64,000 nucleotides of DNA, taken from positions 1,116,001 through 1,180,000 of the forward strand of contig VXBP01007098.1 in assembly GCA_013400115.1 (NCBI GenBank), written 5' to 3'. The first letter of the stretch is position 1, and each line of letters starts with the position of its first letter. Positions 10,823 through 22,923 of the stretch are shown here, piece after piece. This DNA is from Rhinopomastus cyanomelas. Its lineage: Eukaryota > Chordata > Aves > Bucerotiformes > Rhinopomastidae. Position numbers and translations under genes: made by a program. The notes beneath the pieces are model-generated. The model did not search any database, was not told the origin of the DNA, and was given only the letters and a program-made list of their open reading frames with translations.

Positions 10823-13800
10823 GTAAACCTATCGCATTTTCCATCCCTCCGTCTTGGCAGAGTTGAGACGTGCATTGGTAACTACGTGCATTTGTCTGCC
10901 CGTACGGGCAGCTCTCCTTTTGAAATAAGAAACTTCCCAGGGTGAAGTTGGCATAAGTGATGAGCTTTCTAAGAATGAAAATGTGGATTGAAGTGCAACA
11001 AAGTGAGATCCATGGTCAGTGAAGCAAAAGGCTGAAATGCTGTGTCAGGGTAATGGAAAGTGTGTATGTTGTACTCCAGAGATCATGAAATCCAGTGAGT
11101 TTGGGTGCTTTGAGGCAGAGATGAAAAGAATGTAGATGAGTAAGTAGAAGGAGCGATATCTGTTGCACCTTTGTACCTCAGGGAAGTTATATCATAGAAG
11201 TGAAAGTGATACAGACTGTTTCTCTGGCCTGGACAGCTTTGTGGTTTTGAAAGCTCTGCTCTTGTCAGGTACGGGGTGGGGGGAAAAAACCAACCCTTCA
11301 AAGGATGAGAGTATTTTCCTGCTTGCCCATTTGCTTCTCAGATTGTGTCAATGACAGTCTTCATTGTAATTACTAGTTTTATTATAAAGAACTACACTAC
11401 TGCTTAGGCACATACAGACATTGGAAGGATGCAAGCAGTGCACAGGTTATCAACATTACATTTACTGTAAATGTGATAGAAAATACTGGGCTAACCTTAA
11501 GGTGAAAACAGAAAGATAAAATGCTTTCTGTTGACAAAACTGCTTAGATTGTGACAGTATCCCAGGCTAAGAGTGGCGGAGAGCTCAGTTACTTGAGTAA
11601 TACAATACAACTTGATTTGACAAAACATTAGTAGCTGTATAACTGGTTGTAGCTAGGTATGATTTGAACAGCTCTTCCCACCTCCAGAGTATTTAGCCAT
11701 ACTTACAGGCCAAAGATGGGTGACTTGGTAAATGACCAGGCTGATTCTCAGGAACCTGGAGGAAACTGGTTTATGTTTTGGTATTAGAAGTGACTGAAGT
11801 CATCTCGGTACTTTTCCTTTACTTGCTGTAACTATGAAAATTTTATTGTGGTTTCTGAAATAATACTGCAGGAGATGGGGAGGAGTGAAACCAAAGTAAA
11901 ATGCTAGATTATTTTTGATGAGACATTTAATGGAAGGGGTGGGTAGCACAGTTAATATTGAAATGGGATTTGAACTCGGGACCAACCACAAGGATCCAAG
12001 AGTATATGAAGTAGGAGGCATGAATTGGATTACAAGCCCTTGCATTTGAATGTGGCACCATACTGAAAAAAAAATCTTTCAGTGAATGACTGTGACTGGG
12101 TTTTGTCTTTTCACTCATCTTCCACCAAATGCTATTACTACATTTCCTCTTATTAGTCTGTATCCTCTTGCCAACGCAAGGATTTTGTGGCCGGCGATTC
12201 AGAACTTAGTCATTTATCCTCATTAGAACTGCAAATGGTCTGCTGTCATGTGTTGATCTGCTTACTACTTGTCAAACACGCTTGTAGTGGGCTGTCAGTG
12301 AGTATGCTGCAGTTCCTTGAATGACTGTCAAGAAAGGAAAAACCCAGTTGGTACTTACTCTGACTACAGAGACTGAAAGTACTTCTGCTGCAGTCACTTA
12401 CTGAATAAAAACTGACACGATTATAAAACTTTCATTGCTTTATTGCAGGGAATGTGATGGAATATATTTCTTCTGAAGATGTTTTTATTCATTCCTTAAC
12501 TCAACTTGCTTTTTTGTTTTCAGCTCTTTTGTTTGACTTTTAAATTAACCAGCCTGTATAAATGGGAGAGTAGCTTGCTTCTGTCTTCAGTTCTGTGATT
12601 TCTTCTTTCACAGTGAAAAGTGTCCTCTGGTTTTGGTCCTCAGTAGTTTGTTTTTTTCCTTAATTTTATCTCAGCATTTCATTTTGTCTTCCAGAGTCTG
12701 TTCAGTTCTTCTCCATTGCTTCATATATTGACAGAACCCATACAGCTCTGTTTTAACAGAAACATAATGCAGCACAGGTTGGAAGGAACTTCAAAAGATT
12801 GTCTGATCCAACCTTTCATGGGAAAGGGAGCCCAGATGAGATTAACTAGCAGCACCCTGTAAAATGCAGTACAGAGCTTCTTTGTGGCTATCCCTTGTTT
12901 CTGTAGAAAGCTTAGAGGAGTATTTGAGGAAAGGAGCATCTTTTCTCCAGTGTTGCCTGTAGATACTGTTAACGCATCGGGCTGTCTGAGACAATGTAAA
13001 ACTGTCACGTCATGAAGTCCATCTTAATTTTTGAATCAAGTTGCTTACTCAGAGAAAGCTGAATGGATGGCATGGAGGCAGTACTTAATAAAGCCAAGGA
13101 CAATAAGTTCTGAGCCCACTATTTTATTTTAGCTGTTAAGTAATAGCAATGTGTGATCCTGGAGTTCTTATCAGCTTGGAGTTTCTGAAGCTCCACAATG
13201 TGTGGGTACCTTTCCACAGGTCATATTGATGTAATTCTAAACTCATTAGAGAGAGAATAAGCTATTGGTGCTGGAATCTGTATTTGTTTTCTCTTGTGAG
13301 GGTCTGACAAGCACAGCCAAGCTCTCTTTTTCAAAGCTGATTTCAGCTTGCCCTGGAGAGTTGATAAACACACCTCCTGTATTTCCATGAGCTCCAGGAA
13401 AAAGGCCTGTGTGTTACCAGAGAGAGAGAAATAGAAGAACAGTGACAGGCTGCCTGTATTTCATGTGTTGATCTCATTTTAATTAGAAGCATTGAGATGA
13501 GCTGGAGGCTGGCCTATCTCTCTTTAGCATGTGAATGTTTGATGATGTTGTTTATAGACTTTCAGGGCTGTCGGAGTTGTGCCTGTGTGTGCGAGCCAAA
13601 CGCTGGAACAGAAATGATCAATCAGGAGTAGGAAGGCAGAGAAGATGGAAAGCAGTGGGGGTAGGGCAGACTGAAAGAAGTTGCAGCTGAAAGCAAGAGT
13701 AATGAAAACAGGTTTGGTGTAGAGAGCAATAGTAATGAATTGGAAAAAATAGGAAAGGACAATAGTGAATGTTTTTTGTCTTCCTTAGAAGAACAGATGA

Positions 13801-16800
13801 ATAAACATATTAGTTGTGACACTGTAACTTGTATTTCTAAGCAGTGGAGTTTGTATATGCTTGGTGTGTTGGTAGGTGTCAGAAAACTTGCACAAAGTCC
13901 CCTGTCAGATTCTGAGGGATTAGTACAAGGTCAAAGGTTTGATAACACAGAAGCAGCAGCCAGTTACCAGAGTTTTACCACTTTCACTGGAATTCATACT
14001 AATTCTGAAAATCAGTTTAACTCCAACTCAGCAGACTATATCAAGAGGTTTGTCATTTCATTAGATACCGGCTACCCTTTAACCTAAAAACACACTGTGA
14101 CACTAAATAAACACTTTGCTGTTTCTACCAGCACTTTTGAGACACTAGCAAATACTTCTTGTTAATTGGCCCTAAATGATAATGACTGGGACAAGGAGTT
14201 CGAACTTGTCCAGGATGGTTAGTGGGTCTTGCTGAAAAAGAAGCTTTGCTTTGGAGAATGTTGTAGGTTGCTTTCTTCATCTTTTCTGACCACAAAGTAG
14301 TAAAACCACTGAGTGTCTTGCAAAAGATGTGAAAAGGTCTGTGATAGTGTTAATCTGAATTTCTTGAAGTTAAGGTTGTATTTGAAAACCAGGTTCGTTG
14401 CTGAGATTTTTAGGGTTGTTTTTTGTGGTTGGCTTTTTTTTTAAAGCTTTGGATATTCTTTCTTATTCATGCTCTGTCAAAGTGGTTAATGCCATGTTTG
14501 GATGCTTCTGGCTGTCATCCCTGGATAGTCTGAAAGATGGAATGTCATCTCGGTGGCTGCATTAACATGGATTTTATGAGAAGCTTTGTTTCCAGACACA
14601 CATGCAAAACTCCTTAAATCCTTGTGTAACTTCTACTTATTTTATTTCACAGTCCAATCTGAATCTGGTTGTGCCAATGTTGTGTCTGCAGCTCCCTGCC
14701 TGGCAGAGCCACAGCAATATGAAGTACAGTTCGGACGATTACGCAATTTCCTCACAGGTAAATATCAGGAAGCAAAGGAAGAGGAAAGTAGCTCATATTT
14801 TCATCAGTTTAAGGAGTACTTAGAAATTACTCTAGAGCTTTCCAGTTCAAGCAGCTGCTTAAAGCAGTGCAAAATCAGACTTTTAGCAGTTTGCTTAGGG
14901 CCTTGTCCAGCCAGATTTTTAAAATAAAGTGTGGCCATTGCTCTGCACCTCTGAGCCCCAGCTGCAGAGCTGAGAGACTTGGTGAGGCTTTTCCTTGCAG
15001 CAGCTCACCTATTGTCATTTCACTGCGCACCTCTGAGAAGAGGCTGCCTCCTGTTCCTCAATAATGTCTCACTGGGTACTGAAGCAGGTGTGAATGTCCC
15101 TTTCTTTAGGATAGACAGTCCCAGCTCTCCCATAACCATGCATTCCCAGGAAACATTTCTTTTGTGTCTGCCAACTTTCCATCCTGTCCCATTTTTCCCC
15201 GCTGCAGCGTGAGGTCCTTCCCTTTGTTGCATTTCTGCACCTGCAGGCTGCTTAAAGCATCCAGACTGCTGATTTCACTGACTTTGGCTCAGTTTCAGTG
15301 GGACAGAAAGGAGAATGATGCATAAGTATGCAAATACATAATGTATACACTGCACGCTCAACACTGCAGTTCCTCCTTTAGAAACAGGAGAGAGGCACAG
15401 TATGTATGAGTGAAAGTCTGGATGAGTCCCCACTAGGAGAGAAAAACAACCTAATGGAAAAGGGAGGCGAGGCAAGAACATGCACTGGCAAGCGATGGGA
15501 GGGAAGAATGAGTTTAAAGGAACCAGCATTGTTTGGGAATCAGCAGTGCCTATTTTGTTTCAGTAATTTGGGGCATTTTTCCTCTGTGAACTCATTGTGG
15601 CCCTGTATTTTGCCCTGGTCTTGTGCAGTGTGGCAGTGCTATGGGATAGAAACAACCCCTGGAAGCTGGTGAAGGAGAGGTGGAGCTGTGGCACAGATTA
15701 GTCTCTGAGAGGCACAGCACTGCCTAATCCGGAGTGTGTTACACTCTGTACTAGGAAATACTGCTGGGGTTTGCCTTGGCAGAGAGAAGGGAAGAGAGAG
15801 AAAGCTGCACACAAGCAGGCACAGAAATAAATTGAGCACAGCATATTACAGTACATTCTGGAAACAGTAACTTCCTTCCCTCTGGAGACAAATCAGTTCT
15901 GTTCAAACTGCCATATGCAGGATTTATTGAAGCTGAGAAATAAAAAAAAAAAGCCAAGAAAGTTCAAGCTCATACAAGCTAGGTAAATACTTTTGACTTA
16001 AATGCATTAAATACTATTCTGCATATGTCGGGGAAGTTTTAATGTCCATTTGTTGCGATAACTACATTTTTTTTTCTTAAATACAAGTCTGAAAGTTCAC
16101 CTGTCATGTATTTTATGAGGTGGTATTTTGATAGCTGATGTACACTTAAGAAAGGTGTTTGAAATCTGCATCTTGTTCTAACAAGATACCTCACTGACTT
16201 GAAAAACTTTATTCAGATCTGTAACAGGTACTTTAGGTGGCAGAAGAGGTTCTCTTAGATGCACCGAGAAGTCTCCTTGCTCACTCTCTCTGATCAGTAA
16301 TTGCCCTTGCTCTGTTTTATTTCCAGTAGAAAGTGGATTGAGAACTAATTCAAAGTTTGTTACTATTTCTTGGTATAGAATCAGATTCTCAGCACAGCCA
16401 TGAAGTGATGCCTCTTCTGTATCCCCTCTTTGTCTACCTCCATCTGAACATGGTCCAGAATGGCCTGAAAAGCACAGTGGACAGTTTCTACAGCCGCTTC
16501 CATGGCATGTTCATGCAGAATGCCAGCCAGAAGGATATAATTGAGCAGTTGCAGACTACCATGACTATTCAAGATATCCTCTCCAACTTGAAGCTCCGGG
16601 CTTTTCTGGACAACAAGTACGTCATCCGCCTTCAGGAGGACAGCTACAACTACCTTCTTCGCTACCTCCAAAGTGACAACAACAATGCCCTGTGCAAAGT
16701 CCTGACCTTGCACATTCACCTGGATGTGCAGCCTGCCAAGAGGACTGACTACCAGCTGTATGCCGGTGGGAGCTCCTCGCGCAGTGAGAGCAATGGCCTG

Positions 16801-19800
16801 GAACCCAGCGATGTGCCAGCTTCCATTCTACAGAACGAGGCAGCGCTGGATTTACTGCAGGACAGCATTAAACGTGTCAGGGATGGGCCCCCTTCGTTAA
16901 CAACCATTTGTTTCTATGCCTTCTACAACACAGAACAATTGCTAAACACAGCAGAGATTTCACCAAACAGCAAGCTGCTCGCTGCTGGGTTTGATAACTC
17001 ATGTGTGAAGCTGTGGAGTCTGCGTTCCAGGAAGTTAAAATCTGAGCCCCACCTCGTTGATGTGTCTCGTATTCGTCTGGCTTGTGACATCTTGGATGAG
17101 GAGGTCTGGATTACCCTTATTTCCCTTCCCCTGTTAACTTTCTGAGGAGTTACTTTGATCTATCCTGCAGCCAGTTCATGACCCACCTCACTACCCAATG
17201 ATCTAGACCACGCTGCCTCAATTTGGCTGCGAGGATGCTGTGGGAGACTGTCAAATGCCTTACTGTAGTCCAGATAGACCACATCCACAGCTCTGCCTAT
17301 CCCCCTGGTTATGCCCTCGTAAAAGGCTATCGGGTTGGTCAAGCATGACTTCCCCTTGGTGAAGTCCTGCTGATTGTCCCTAATGACCCTCTTGTCCTTG
17401 ATGTGCCTAGAGACAGTGTCCAGGACAAATTGTTCCATCACCTTTCCTGGGCTGGAGGTGAGGCTGACTGGTCTATAGTTAATTGGGTCCTCCTTCTTAA
17501 CCTTTTTGAAGATTGGAGTGACAGTTGCTATCCTCCAGTCCCTAGGAACCTCTCCTGATCCCCATGACTTAGAGAAGATGGAGAGTGGCCTAGCAATGAC
17601 TTCCACCATCTCCCTTAGCACACGCGAGTGCATCCCATCAGGGCCCATGGATTTATGTATATCCAGTTTGCTCAACTTATCCCTAACCCAGTCCTCATCA
17701 ACCAAGGCAGGCTTCTCTCTTGCCTCGACTTCCTCTATAGCCTCAACAGTCTGGGGTTTGATATCAGGACAGTCCCCACAAGTATAGACAGAGGCAAAAA
17801 ACGTGTTCAGTATCTCAGCTTTCTGTGTATCCTCTGTCTTTAATAATGGTAACAACCTAGAGATGCTGTTGATTTCAGCAAACAGTGCCATATCTGAGGT
17901 GTAGAAAAAGCAATTTGGGTAAGAATGGGGCTTTGCTTGCTGGAGCCTGCAGTTCCTCTCTGCCACTCCTCTGTAGCAGAGATCAAGTTGGCTGCCAGCC
18001 ATATCGTTACACTCCCAGGGGCACTGACTGCTCTGAGAATGAGCTCTGCTAATCACAGCTTGCGGCTTTCTGTTGATCACAGAGCTGGAGACAGGCAGCA
18101 CGGTGGCTTTGTTAGCTTGCTCACCTCTGATACGAGATTTGGAACTACTGCAGGAGAAGGGCTTCCAGGACTGCTGCGAAGTCTGAAGCAAAACTGCCTG
18201 CGGGTGCAGAGGTCAGAGGGATGGGAGATGTCAGCCAAGAGAGCTCTGAGTCTTCTGTACTGACATCTGCTGGTCAGTCTAGCAGCCCTGGGGAATTTGG
18301 CTTCCTCTCAGGGCAGGAAGCTTTCCTTCTGCAGGAAACCCAATGTGCAATGATTAAAGTTAAAGGGGCTGCTCACACACCAAAGGGCAGTCAAAATGTG
18401 CAAAGGCTCTGTGGATGAGTGTTACTGATTCAGTACTGAGGAGAACTGGCAGCCCTGAGGAAGGGTGGTCTCAAGCTACACCAGGGCAGCCCAAGCCGTG
18501 GTTATTGTGCACTGTCAGACACCAGTTTGTCAGGCAGGGATGCTCTCTTGAGTTGAGATTCCTTAAAACTTGTGCAATCTGTAGCTTTTGAGTGTCCAGT
18601 AGACTTTCAGAGACTCTTACCCTCCATTGGGAGGCTTGTTTAGAGCAGCTCACTGAGCAGTCTGTGAATGTCAAAGTCTTTGTCCTGATAGTTAAAGAAT
18701 TACAGGATGAAAATTATTCCAGTGCCATCCTTCTAGTGATTATTCATCTTCTCCTACCCCAAAATAGATCAGCTGACCTAAATAAACTGCATACATTTGC
18801 TGTTCTTCAGGGTTGTTCTGGAAGGGTGAGAGTGTGAAAGCATCCTGATGAAGCCTGCATGCAGAAATATGTATTATAGCCTTGCTGGGTTTTTATTTCA
18901 CATGTGGGGCTGAGAAGAAATGTCCAGCAGGCAGCTTCTCAAATATGCTTTGTCTTTCCATCTCCTGCCTTTTATTTGAAATAGGTGTTTTTTTCTGTAT
19001 CATGAGACTGACTTCCAGTAATGACCACACCAAAAGAGCAGATGCCAAGATCTGTTTCAACATCTCAGCTGAAACCTTAGTAGAGAACAAACAGAGAATA
19101 AGCAAGTTTTTAGCAAGTGGAAAAATGTCATTAAGTATTTATTTTCTTTCCCCTATTGGCACACAGGCTCAGGTTAAGGTGCCTTCTGGAGTAAGCATGA
19201 GGCTACCCAAAATGGAAATAAAATCTTGTGGCCAAGAGGGCCAACAGCATCCTGGGGTGGATCAGAAGGGGGGTGGTTAGCAGATTGAGAGAGGTCCTTC
19301 TCCCTCTCTACTCTGCACTGGTGAGACCACATCTGGAGTTTTGTGTCCAGTTCTGGGCCCCTCAGCTCAAGGACACAGAGCTGCTGGAGGCAGTCCGGCA
19401 TAGAGCAGTGAGGATGATGAAGGAAGTGGAACATCTAATGTTCTGTGATTGTGTAAAAAGTATATAAACCTTATCCTACCATATGTGATCTGCTCTAGGA
19501 GAACATGCTCAGTAGTGTGGGTTGGACTAGATAATCGCCAGAGTTCCTTCCAACCATACCATTCTCTGATCTCTTTCAGTATTAACTTAGATGTCATAAA
19601 TCATAAAATTACTAAGGTTGGAAGGGACCTTAGAGATATCTATTCCAGCTGCCCTGCCACAGGCAGGGATGCCTTGGTAATGTAATCTGGCCTTGAACAC
19701 ATCCGGACATGGAGCATCCACAGCTTCTCCAGGCAGTCTGTTCCAGAGTCTTACCACCTTTTTACTGAAGAACTTCTTCCAAAGAACCAGTCTAAGAAGA

Positions 19801-21724
19801 ACCTACTCTCCTTCAATTTAAAACCATTTCCCCTTGTCCTGTTGCTACATCTCCATGGGACAAGTGCCTATCCGGCCTTGCTGTAGGTTCACTTCAGGTA
19901 TTGGAAGGCAGCTATAAGGTCCCCTAGAGTCTTCTAGACTGAGCAACCCTAGCTACCTCAGCCTATCTGCGTAGCAAAAGTGCTCTAGCCCTTGCATCAT
20001 CTTTGTAGCCTCTCGTGGACTTACTCTAATAGTTCTATGTCCTTCTTATGCTGGGGACACCAGAACTGGACGCAGTATTCCAGGTGTGGTCTCATGGGGA
20101 GAATCACCTCTCTTGTTCTGCTGACCACATTTCTTTTGGTGCATTCTAGGATATAGTTGGCCGCCTGGGCTGCATGTCAGCTCACGTTGATCTTCTCATC
20201 AATCATTACTCCCTAATCTTTGTCTTTGGGGCTACTCTGAACTCATTCTGCACCCAGTGTATACTTCTTCCAGGGATTGGCCCCAGCACAGATGCAGGAC
20301 CTTGTGCTTTGATTGACTGACTGTCATGCAGTTTGCAATGGCCCAGTTCTCAAATCTGCTCAGGTACCTGTAGATGACCTCCTTTCCTTCAAGTGAGTCC
20401 GTCACACCACTCAGCTGAGGGTGCACTCAGTGTCACTGTCCATGCCACTGACAAAGATGTCAAACAGTGCTGGACCCTGAACAGACATCTCTCAGTGAAA
20501 TCTCTGTCACTGGTGTCCATCTGGACTTTAAGCAGTTGATCACAACTCTTTGAGTGCAACCTTCTAGCCAGTTTCTTATCCACTGAGTGGTCCATCCATC
20601 CATCCATCTTAGAGGCAGGGATGTCATGTGGGACGGTGTCAGATGCCTTGCAGAAGTCGAGATAGATGACATCAGTTGCTCTTCCCTTACCTAGCTGTGA
20701 CTCTATCATAGAAGGCCACCAAATCAGTAAAACACGATTTGCCCTCTATGAAGCCATAAATGAGTACATTCGTACAAGTAAATGCAATTAACAGCGTTTG
20801 TCTCATGACTGAAATAATTCCTGCATTAACAGCCATCTGTTTCCTCATGGTGGTTCCTGTGTTTGTTGAAGAGATAAACATTATTTCCTTTCTTGTTTCT
20901 TTTTCTCCTTTCTCCTCCCTGACCAGGAGGAAGAGGATGACAGTGCAGGCACAGAAATGAAGATCCTGAGAGGACACTGCGGACCTGTGTATAGCACAAG
21001 GTTTCTTTCAGACAGCTCGGGACTGTTGTCTTGTTCTGAGGACATGTCCATCAGGTACTGGGACCTTGGAAGTTTCACAAACACTGTGTTGTACCAAGGA
21101 CATGCCTATCCCGTCTGGGATCTGGATATCAGCCCCTGCAGCCTGTACTTTGTCAGTGGTTCCCACGACCGCACTGCAAGGCTCTGGTCATTCGATCGGA
21201 CATACCCGCTGCGGATATACGCAGGCCATCTGGCCGACGTAGACTGCGTCAAGTTCCACCCCAATTCCAACTACTTGGCAACGGGCTCCACGGACAAAAC
21301 CGTGCGCTTGTGGAGCACCCAGCAAGGCAACTCGGTGCGTCTTTTCACTGGGCACCGTGGCCCGGTGCTGGCGCTTGCGTTTTCCCCAAATGGTAAGTAC
21401 CTGGCGTCAGCAGGTGAAGACCAGCGGCTAAAGCTGTGGGACTTGGCATCAGGAACTCTTTACAAAGAACTGAGGGGGCACACGGACAACATAACCAGCC
21501 TTACTTTTAGCCCTGACAGTAGTTTAATTGCTTCAGCATCAATGGACAATTCGGTGCGGGTCTGGGACATTCGGAACACTTACTGCAACGCCCCAGCTGA
21601 TGGGTCTTCCAGTGAACTGGTTGGTGTATATACGGGACAAATGAACAACGTACTGAGCGTACAGTTTATGGCCTGTAATCTTCTTCTAGTGACTGGAATT
21701 GCACAAGAAAATCAGGAACATTAA
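10681..21724 (+). CDS. TAF5L: TAF5L, SAGA/PCAF complex WD40 subunit (spliced, complete)
   Basis: TAF5L (PAF65-beta) is the TAF5 paralogue in the SAGA/PCAF histone acetyltransferase coactivator, where it scaffolds the histone-fold module in the nucleus. Coding exons are 10681-10822, 14653-14757, 16379-17103 and 20927-21724, totalling 1770 nt or 589 residues, equal to the human length as I recall it. The N-terminal MKRVRTEQIQMAVSCYLKRR is LisH-like. The TAF5 NTD2 helical domain follows (about residues 60-200), then an acidic linker (EEEDDSAGTE), and a C-terminal WD40 propeller. WD40 repeat ends are visible as CVKLWS, SIRYWD, TARLWS, TVRLWS, RLKLWD and SVRVWD. The start follows an acceptor by three bases and matches the human start. 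The only oddity is the donor after 17103 (GAG|GTCTGG), which lacks the usual +3 to +6 bases; skipping it reads into a stop at 17145. Confidence 0.97.
10823..14652 (+). other. TAF5L intron 2
   Basis: This 3830-bp intron holds a CR1 fragment at about 12760-12880. A 115-codon open frame at 13740-14087 begins with TTG and resembles no family I know. The rest is unremarkable AT-rich DNA. Confidence 0.65.
12760..12880 (-). mobile_element. CR1 LINE 3' tail
   Basis: 'ggttggaaggaacttcaaaa' and 'tctgatccaacctttcatgg' are the reverse complement of the CR1 terminus. It is diverged, with the 3' end at the left. Confidence 0.65.
14653..14757 (+). CDS. TAF5L: TAF5L coding exon 3
   Basis: 105 nt between TTTCACAG and CACAG|GTAAAT, phase 1 in and phase 1 out. 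It encodes VQSESGCANVVSAAPC through FGRLRNFLT (about residues 48-82), the segment leading into the NTD2 domain, and matches human TAF5L closely. Confidence 0.94.
14758..16378 (+). other. TAF5L intron 3
   Basis: A 1621-bp intron. I see no CR1 copy, RNA gene or coding signal in it; the short frames on both strands lack any recognisable domain. Confidence 0.65.
16379..17103 (+). CDS. TAF5L: TAF5L coding exon 4 (NTD2 domain)
   Basis: 725 nt after GGTATAG, encoding residues 83-324 from ESDSQHSHEV through LACDILDEE. It covers the TAF5 NTD2 domain (MPLLYPLFVYLHLN, FLDNKYVIRLQEDSY) and the first propeller strand (AAGFDNSCVKLW). The donor GAG|GTCTGG is non-consensus. The frame beyond it is open for 13 more codons. 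Confidence 0.93.
17158..17885 (-). mobile_element. CR1 LINE fragment with reverse transcriptase coding
   Basis: The minus-strand frame reads CR1 ORF2 protein: KAEILNTFFASVYT, then GPDGMHSRVLREM, GEVPRDWRIATVTPIFKK, DPINYRPVSLTS and the catalytic palm motif A as VVYLDYSKAFD. The fragment covers the fingers and start of the palm and is cut at both ends. It cannot make an active enzyme: the YADD-type motif C and thumb are missing. It starts about 55 bp downstream of the TAF5L exon 4 donor. Confidence 0.93.
19215..19440 (+). mobile_element. CR1 LINE internal 3' region
   Basis: 'agggccaacagcatcctggg', 'gagaccacatctggagtttt' and 'gtccagttctgggcccctca' are the CR1 region just after the RT domain, in plus orientation. 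Confidence 0.88.
19505..19578 (+). mobile_element. CR1 LINE 3' terminus
   Basis: 'gttggactagataatcgcca', 'gagttccttccaaccatacc' and 'attctctgat' form the CR1 end. It may be the tail of the copy at 19215-19440 after an internal deletion. Confidence 0.75.
19585..20770 (-). mobile_element. CR1 LINE, long antisense copy (3' half)
   Basis: About 1.2 kb in minus orientation. It begins with the tail ('aaggttggaagggaccttag'), continues through the 3' region ('ttccccttgtcctgttgcta'), and ends in RT coding where palm motif A reads YLDFCKASDTVPHDI, degraded from YLDFSKAFDTV. Frameshifts break the coding sequence. It is tail-to-tail with the CR1 end at 19505-19578. A (TCCA)n micro-repeat occurs near 20593. 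Confidence 0.9.
20927..21724 (+). CDS. TAF5L: TAF5L last coding exon (WD40 propeller)
   Basis: The acceptor is CCTGACCAG|GAGGAAG, phase 0. The exon encodes residues 325-589, EEEDDSAGTEMKILRGHCG through IAQENQEH, with the TAA at 21722-21724. It carries most propeller blades, with GH...WD dipeptides at regular spacing. Except for a few substitutions it equals the human C-terminus as I remember it. Confidence 0.96.
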   Translation, partial: EEEDDSAGTEMKILRGHCGPVYSTRFLSDSSGLLSCSEDMSIRYWDLGSFTNTVLYQGHAYPVWDLDISPCSLYFVSGSHDRTARLWSFDRTYPLRIYAGHLADVDCVKFHPNSNYLATGSTDKTVRLWSTQQGNSVRLFTGHRGPVLALAFSPNGKYLASAGEDQRLKLWDLASGTLYKELRGHTDNITSLTFSPDSSLIASASMDNSVRVWDIRNTYCNAPADGSSSELVGVYTGQMNNVLSVQFMACNLLLVTGIAQENQEH

Positions 21725-22923
21725 TTATTTTTTTTTTCTTAGGGAAGTGGGTTGGATGTATTGAATACCAGAGGCCATTGCAAGCTGAGATTACTGACTG
21801 TGAAACAATTCTCGTCTTCTGCCCCCTTAAAAGGCATGTTCAGAGTGATGCAGATGCTTTAAAATGCTTTGCCCACAGGAAAACTTGAGCTGATGAATGA
21901 AATAAGGAAAAAAGGGAGGAGTGGTGAACATACATACACATTCTAATCTTGTAGGGATGGGGAAAAGGGGAATAAATCCAGTAGTTGGGGGAAACTAAAA
22001 GCCTGGTCCAGACAAGGGGAACTGCCAGCCAGATAAGCTGCTGACCTGCACTTAAATCCTTCATTCAGTGATGGGCACATCTTAGCTACTGTTAACTGAG
22101 GCTTGAGTGTGGAGAACCACTGCCCCAGTGTTTTCGTTTTGGCTATTTTTTGTGTCCTGTATCACAGAGGACCAGCATTAATAGACCCTTCTATTAAAAG
22201 AGCATTGTGTATTTTCTATAGTGATAGTGGTCCTAAGTATTACAGTTCCCTGTGGCACTTCTGGAATGTTTTGGACCAGGCAAGTAGAAAATACTGTCTA
22301 TGTTTTTAGTGAGGGGTACGAAATCTGACCTCCGTTGGGGCCCATCTCTGCATTGTCATTTGGGTTTTGTTCCTGGTACTAATGTGATGTTTGTATTTAT
22401 GTTCCATCAGCTAGAGGTATTTCTGAATCTGGTTGCACTGTGTTTTGAGGATGGGAGGACAAGCAAGGACAGAGCAGTGGCTTTAAGGGTAGTAACCAAC
22501 TTGCCTTGTCTGGAAGGAGCGCATAGCAGAACTGAAGCAGCTGAGTTTGGAGTCCTTGTGGAAGTGGGATTGCACCTCACTGAACTATTTCCCTAAATGG
22601 AAGTTGGCAGCCTAGGGAGATGAGGATGGAGAGAGACAGAGTGATACAAAATGACATGGAGAAAAAATAGTATTGCTAAACTATTGTGCATACACGCAGG
22701 CAGCTCTGCCGGCGTTGGACTTCTCTCAAGACATTGCAATATCAGTTTCACGAACACTTTGTAAGAGAAAGCATCAGCTTCTACAACAAGGATCTGCAGG
22801 GGGACAAAAAAGCAAGTTCTAGTTTGTCATTTGGAGAGATTAAATATTTCTGCTTTCTGGAAAGAGTTATTTTGTATTTTGTTTTCTATTAAAAGCATTT
22901 AGCTTAAAAAAAAACACAATAAA
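21725..22923 (+). other. TAF5L: Probable TAF5L 3' UTR
   Basis: Two AATAAA hexamers are candidates for the end of the transcript: 21971-21976, and 22918-22923 with an ATTAAA 30 bp before it. No coding signal is present. The actual 3' end cannot be decided from sequence alone. Confidence 0.45.
22918..22923 (+). terminator. Candidate TAF5L polyadenylation signal
   Basis: AATAAA preceded by an A-rich tract and followed by T/G-rich DNA (tggcttggtccctttctggg), the usual layout of a vertebrate poly(A) site. The proximal AATAAA at 21971 is the alternative. Confidence 0.4.

Larger units (their letters stand above)
17104..20926 (+). other. TAF5L intron 4, packed with CR1
   Basis: About 2.2 of its 3.8 kb derives from CR1: an antisense reverse-transcriptase fragment immediately after the weak donor, then two plus-oriented pieces and a long antisense copy. 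The stretch 17890-19210 shows nothing I can identify. Confidence 0.8.

Noticed and set aside
17886..18191. First ~100 codons of the 343-codon minus-strand frame at 17160-18191
   Set aside because: Only the part from about 17885 down reads as CR1 RT; the upstream part has no family resemblance and is a chance extension.
20593..20612. (TCCA)n run as a separate microsatellite feature
   Set aside because: Only about four units, inside the CR1 copy; noted there instead.
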